From Streptomyces fumanus (GTDB taxonomy: Bacteria; Actinomycetota; Actinomycetes; Streptomycetales; Streptomycetaceae): a stretch of DNA of 64,000 bases. Both the position numbers and the translations under genes were made by a program. Shown one piece after another: positions 61,913 through 64,000 of this stretch. The stretch covers positions 310,001 to 374,000 of the forward strand of contig NZ_BNBI01000008.1 in NCBI RefSeq assembly GCF_014655295.1, written 5' to 3'. A model generated the notes under the pieces. It was not told the DNA's origin and ran no database searches. It saw nothing but the letters and a program-made list of their open reading frames with translations. Numbering within the stretch: position 1 is the stretch's first letter; the number at the start of each line of letters is the position of its first letter.

Positions 61913-63214
61913 CTACCCCAGCGCCCCGTCCACCGCCGACAGCGGCAGGGCGAACAGCATCCGTCCCGACTGCGACCAGATCTCGCCGGTCTCCGGCCAG
62001 TACGACAGGGAGCCCGCCCGGCCGCTCCAGCAGCGCTGGGAGTGGTCGGCGCCGCACTCGGTGGTGTGCGCCCCGGCGGTGTTCTGCCGCCACAGCGTGC
62101 CCCGCCCGTCCCAGGCCCCGGCCGTGCCCAGGTACCAGTCGGCGCGGTCGGCGCCCACCGGGCGGTGGGAGAGCACCCCGCCGACCGCCGTCGCCCGGGT
62201 CTCGTACGCCTCCCGGGCGTCCACGTGCCCGTCGGCGTCGGCGGCGGGCAGGCCCCGGCGGGCCGGGTCGGCGCTGAGGGCGTACCGCCACAGCCGGGTG
62301 GGCCGGCCGGCGTCGGCCGGCACCGACTCGCCCGCGACCAGGCTGGCGGGCGAGGTCCCCCGGTCCAGGGAGAGCGCGGCGGGCCGGGCGGCGCCGGGCG
62401 CGGCGGACATCGCGTAGCTGGCGACGGCGGGCAGCACGTACCGCTCGCCGTACGCGGCCCAGCCGCCGGGCACCCGGCCGACGGCGGCGCCCTCGGCGGT
62501 GGCCCGCTGGATGCGGTCGAGGTCGTAGACGTAGAGCCCGGCGCGGTCCCCGGCGCCCGCGGTGACCAGCAGCTTGTCCTGGTACCAGACCATGCCGGAG
62601 ACGGGCGAGGACAGCGCCCGGTAGTCCTGGCCGCCGTCGACGGGGACGACGAGCAGCGCGGAGGCGTAGGCCGGCCGCGCGGTGTGGTCGGCGTCGACGA
62701 AGGAGACCCGGGCCAGGCCCTGCCCGGCGGTGCCGTCGGCGCGGCTCCAGGCGGAGAGGATCACCCGGTGCCGCCCCCAGCGGCCGTCGTCGTCGGCGTC
62801 CCCCGAGGTGGTGACCGCGCCCGGGGACCAGCCCCGGGTGTCGGCGTCGGCGAAGCAGTACGCGCGGGTGGCCGCCGGGGCGACGGGCAGCGCCTCCCGG
62901 TCCTCCTCGGTGCACCCGTCGCCGTCGCGCAGGGTGCGGTCGGCGTGGGCCAGGACGGTGCCGACGCCGACCGGGTCGCCCATCGCCGAGCTGAGCCGGC
63001 CGAGCCAGCGCCGGGGCACCTGGTGCTCGGTCAGCCGCAGCGGGCCGGTGTCGGCGGCGGTGAGCGGTTTCAGGCCACCGGTGTCCTCGACGACCTCGGC
63101 CTGGGACGCGCTGATCATCGTGGCGGCGGCCGTGAGGGCCAGCGCGGCCCCGGCCAGGGTCGCGCGCAGGGCCGTACCGCGCCTGCGCCGGCGGTGTCTG
63201 CCGCGATGCGTCAT
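61913..63214 (-). CDS. secreted protein of unknown function
   Basis: 433 residues from ATG 63214. Basic residues at the start (RGRHRRRRRG), a hydrophobic core and ISASQAE give a signal peptide ending near residue 39. The mature part has repeated Trp/Gly-rich segments (RGWSPGAV, WGRHRVILSAWS, MVWYQDKLLVTAG, GLYVYDLDRIQR, DWYLGTAGAWDGRGTLWRQ) suggesting a beta-propeller. Three or four Cys pairs could form disulfides. I do not recognise a catalytic family. It is probably extracellular. Expression would be from 63215-63407. Confidence 0.75.
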   Translation of the reverse strand: MTHRGRHRRRRRGTALRATLAGAALALTAAATMISASQAEVVEDTGGLKPLTAADTGPLRLTEHQVPRRWLGRLSSAMGDPVGVGTVLAHADRTLRDGDGCTEEDREALPVAPAATRAYCFADADTRGWSPGAVTTSGDADDDGRWGRHRVILSAWSRADGTAGQGLARVSFVDADHTARPAYASALLVVPVDGGQDYRALSSPVSGMVWYQDKLLVTAGAGDRAGLYVYDLDRIQRATAEGAAVGRVPGGWAAYGERYVLPAVASYAMSAAPGAARPAALSLDRGTSPASLVAGESVPADAGRPTRLWRYALSADPARRGLPAADADGHVDAREAYETRATAVGGVLSHRPVGADRADWYLGTAGAWDGRGTLWRQNTAGAHTTECGADHSQRCWSGRAGSLSYWPETGEIWSQSGRMLFALPLSAVDGALG

Positions 63215-63407
63215 AGAACCTCCACGGACGCCGGACCAACTGCGCCCGATGATCCTCGCGTTGACCGAGAAGCAGATGGGACGGCCCGCAGCGATGCTAC
63301 GGCAGGCGGGCGGGCCACGGGTGCGGACCCCGGGAATACGTGGCAGAAAGCGCCGTCACACCCCACGTGTGGGTGCCGGTTCGGCCCCCCGGAGGGAAGG
63401 CGCGCCG

Positions 63408-64000
63408 TCACACCCCGCCCGCGGGCGCGCTGACCCGCCGCTGTTCCGTCACGACCGGTCCGGTCGAGTGGGGGAGCAGGTCGCGGGGGTCGGCGGGGAG
63501 CAGCACCTCGACCTCCGCCGCCTCGCAGAAACGATACGGCCGGTGTTCGAGGAGCCCGCCGAGATACCGCCGCACCCGGGACATCTCGGCCCGGACGGTC
63601 ACCGTGCGGGCCGGGTCGCCGAACATGTCCTCGGCCAGTCCCGCCGCGCTGCGGCCGGTGCGGCGCAGGGCCAGCAGGTAGAGCAGTTCGGCGTGCCGGG
63701 GACTGAGTTCATGGGCCCAGGCGCCCGCGCCGCCGCTGACCCGCACGCGCGGGCGGCGCGGCTGGGCCAGGTCCAGCTCGATCCGGGTGGCGCCGCCCGG
63801 TTCGGGGGTGCCGCCGGCCCGCACCAGCCAGCCGTCGGCGAGCGGCTCCAGCGTGCAGGGGCCGAGCGCGGGCAGCCACCGCGGGCCCGGCGAGGGCGAG
63901 GCGGGCAGCCCGATCCGGGGCGTGTACGGCATCCCGGTCACCGCCGCGGTCCAGCCGTTGCGGTCCACCGCCAGGGCCGGACCGTCGATCCGGGCGAGGA
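63408..64000 (-). CDS. C-terminal part of a putative GAF/winged-helix regulator (5' end missing)
   Basis: At least 197 codons; the frame is open to the window end, so the gene begins beyond 64000. The visible GTG at 63968 is internal. LARIDGPALAVDRNGW is the linker seen in Streptomyces GAF-domain regulators, as I recall them, followed by a PAS/GAF-like segment and a C-terminal helical DNA-binding-like part (ELSPRHAELLYLLALRRTGRSAAGL, quoted as LSPRHAELLYLLA) and RAEMSRVRRYLGGLL. It is probably a transcription regulator. The missing N-terminus prevents a firm class. Confidence 0.65.
   Translation of the reverse strand, partial: LARIDGPALAVDRNGWTAAVTGMPYTPRIGLPASPSPGPRWLPALGPCTLEPLADGWLVRAGGTPEPGGATRIELDLAQPRRPRVRVSGGAGAWAHELSPRHAELLYLLALRRTGRSAAGLAEDMFGDPARTVTVRAEMSRVRRYLGGLLEHRPYRFCEAAEVEVLLPADPRDLLPHSTGPVVTEQRRVSAPAGGV

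Overview
The window is chromosomal DNA from a high-GC actinomycete, almost certainly a Streptomyces. The evidence is very high GC at third codon positions, many GTG/TTG starts, 4-base ATGA/GTGA overlaps, a conservon (histidine kinase, roadblock, DUF742, GTPase), a two-domain geosmin synthase, a subtilisin inhibitor and a CprB-type gamma-butyrolactone receptor homologue. From memory, the order murC-msrB ... conservon ... cprB-DUF89-geosmin synthase ... treZ/treY/glgX ... ssu/cys/sulfite reductase parallels the SCO606x-SCO610x part of the S. coelicolor chromosome; I could not check this. No tRNA, rRNA, CRISPR array, integrase, IS element or prophage was seen, so this looks like ordinary core/arm-proximal chromosome rather than an island.

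Layout. 1-8.4 kb: truncated polysaccharide-deacetylase lipoprotein, FAD/Rieske oxidoreductase, PhoX-type phosphatase, SulP transporter with beta-carbonic anhydrase, a small secreted protein behind a repeated operator-like motif, ZapE ATPase and a RibD-C reductase. 8.5-13.1 kb: conserved unknown protein, murC, msrB, and an OmpR-type two-component pair. 13.4-16.9 kb: a complete four-gene osmoprotectant ABC importer. 16.9-21.6 kb: a conservon headed by an orphan sugar-binding lipoprotein. 21.9-26.4 kb: cprB with an ARE-like site, a 22-bp tandem array, a DUF89 protein and geoA. 26.5-31.6 kb: multicopper oxidase with a His-rich tail, membrane PDZ protein, M24 peptidase, and an APH-fold protein that has lost its catalytic residues and carries an Asp/Pro-rich tail. 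31.9-40.8 kb: treZ, treY and glgX (glycogen to trehalose) on the minus strand, with DUF1707-FHA, M14 carboxypeptidase and subtilisin inhibitor genes on the plus strand between them. 41-51.7 kb: SAV2148/HEPN-type protein, DEDDh exonuclease, intact APH kinase, sugar ABC importer (two permeases plus binding protein, no ATPase), MGT glycosyltransferase, MMPL transporter, DUF1697 protein.

51.7-61.0 kb is one long minus-strand sulfur-assimilation operon: a Cys-containing leader peptide, sulfite reductase, a 59-residue CxxC/CxxC protein, cysH, cysC, cysD, cysN, a sulfonate ABC importer (binding protein, ATPase, permease) and a CbiX-type chelatase that can feed siroheme to the sulfite reductase. Almost every junction overlaps or is a few bases long. 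61.1-64 kb: GNAT acetyltransferase, a 20-bp tandem array, a secreted protein of unknown role, and the C-terminal part of a putative regulator.

The most unusual items are the degenerate APH protein, the binding-protein/conservon pairing, the carboxypeptidase/inhibitor overlap, the leader peptide and tiny cysteine protein in the sulfur operon, and three unrelated intergenic minisatellite arrays (22, 15 and 20 bp units).
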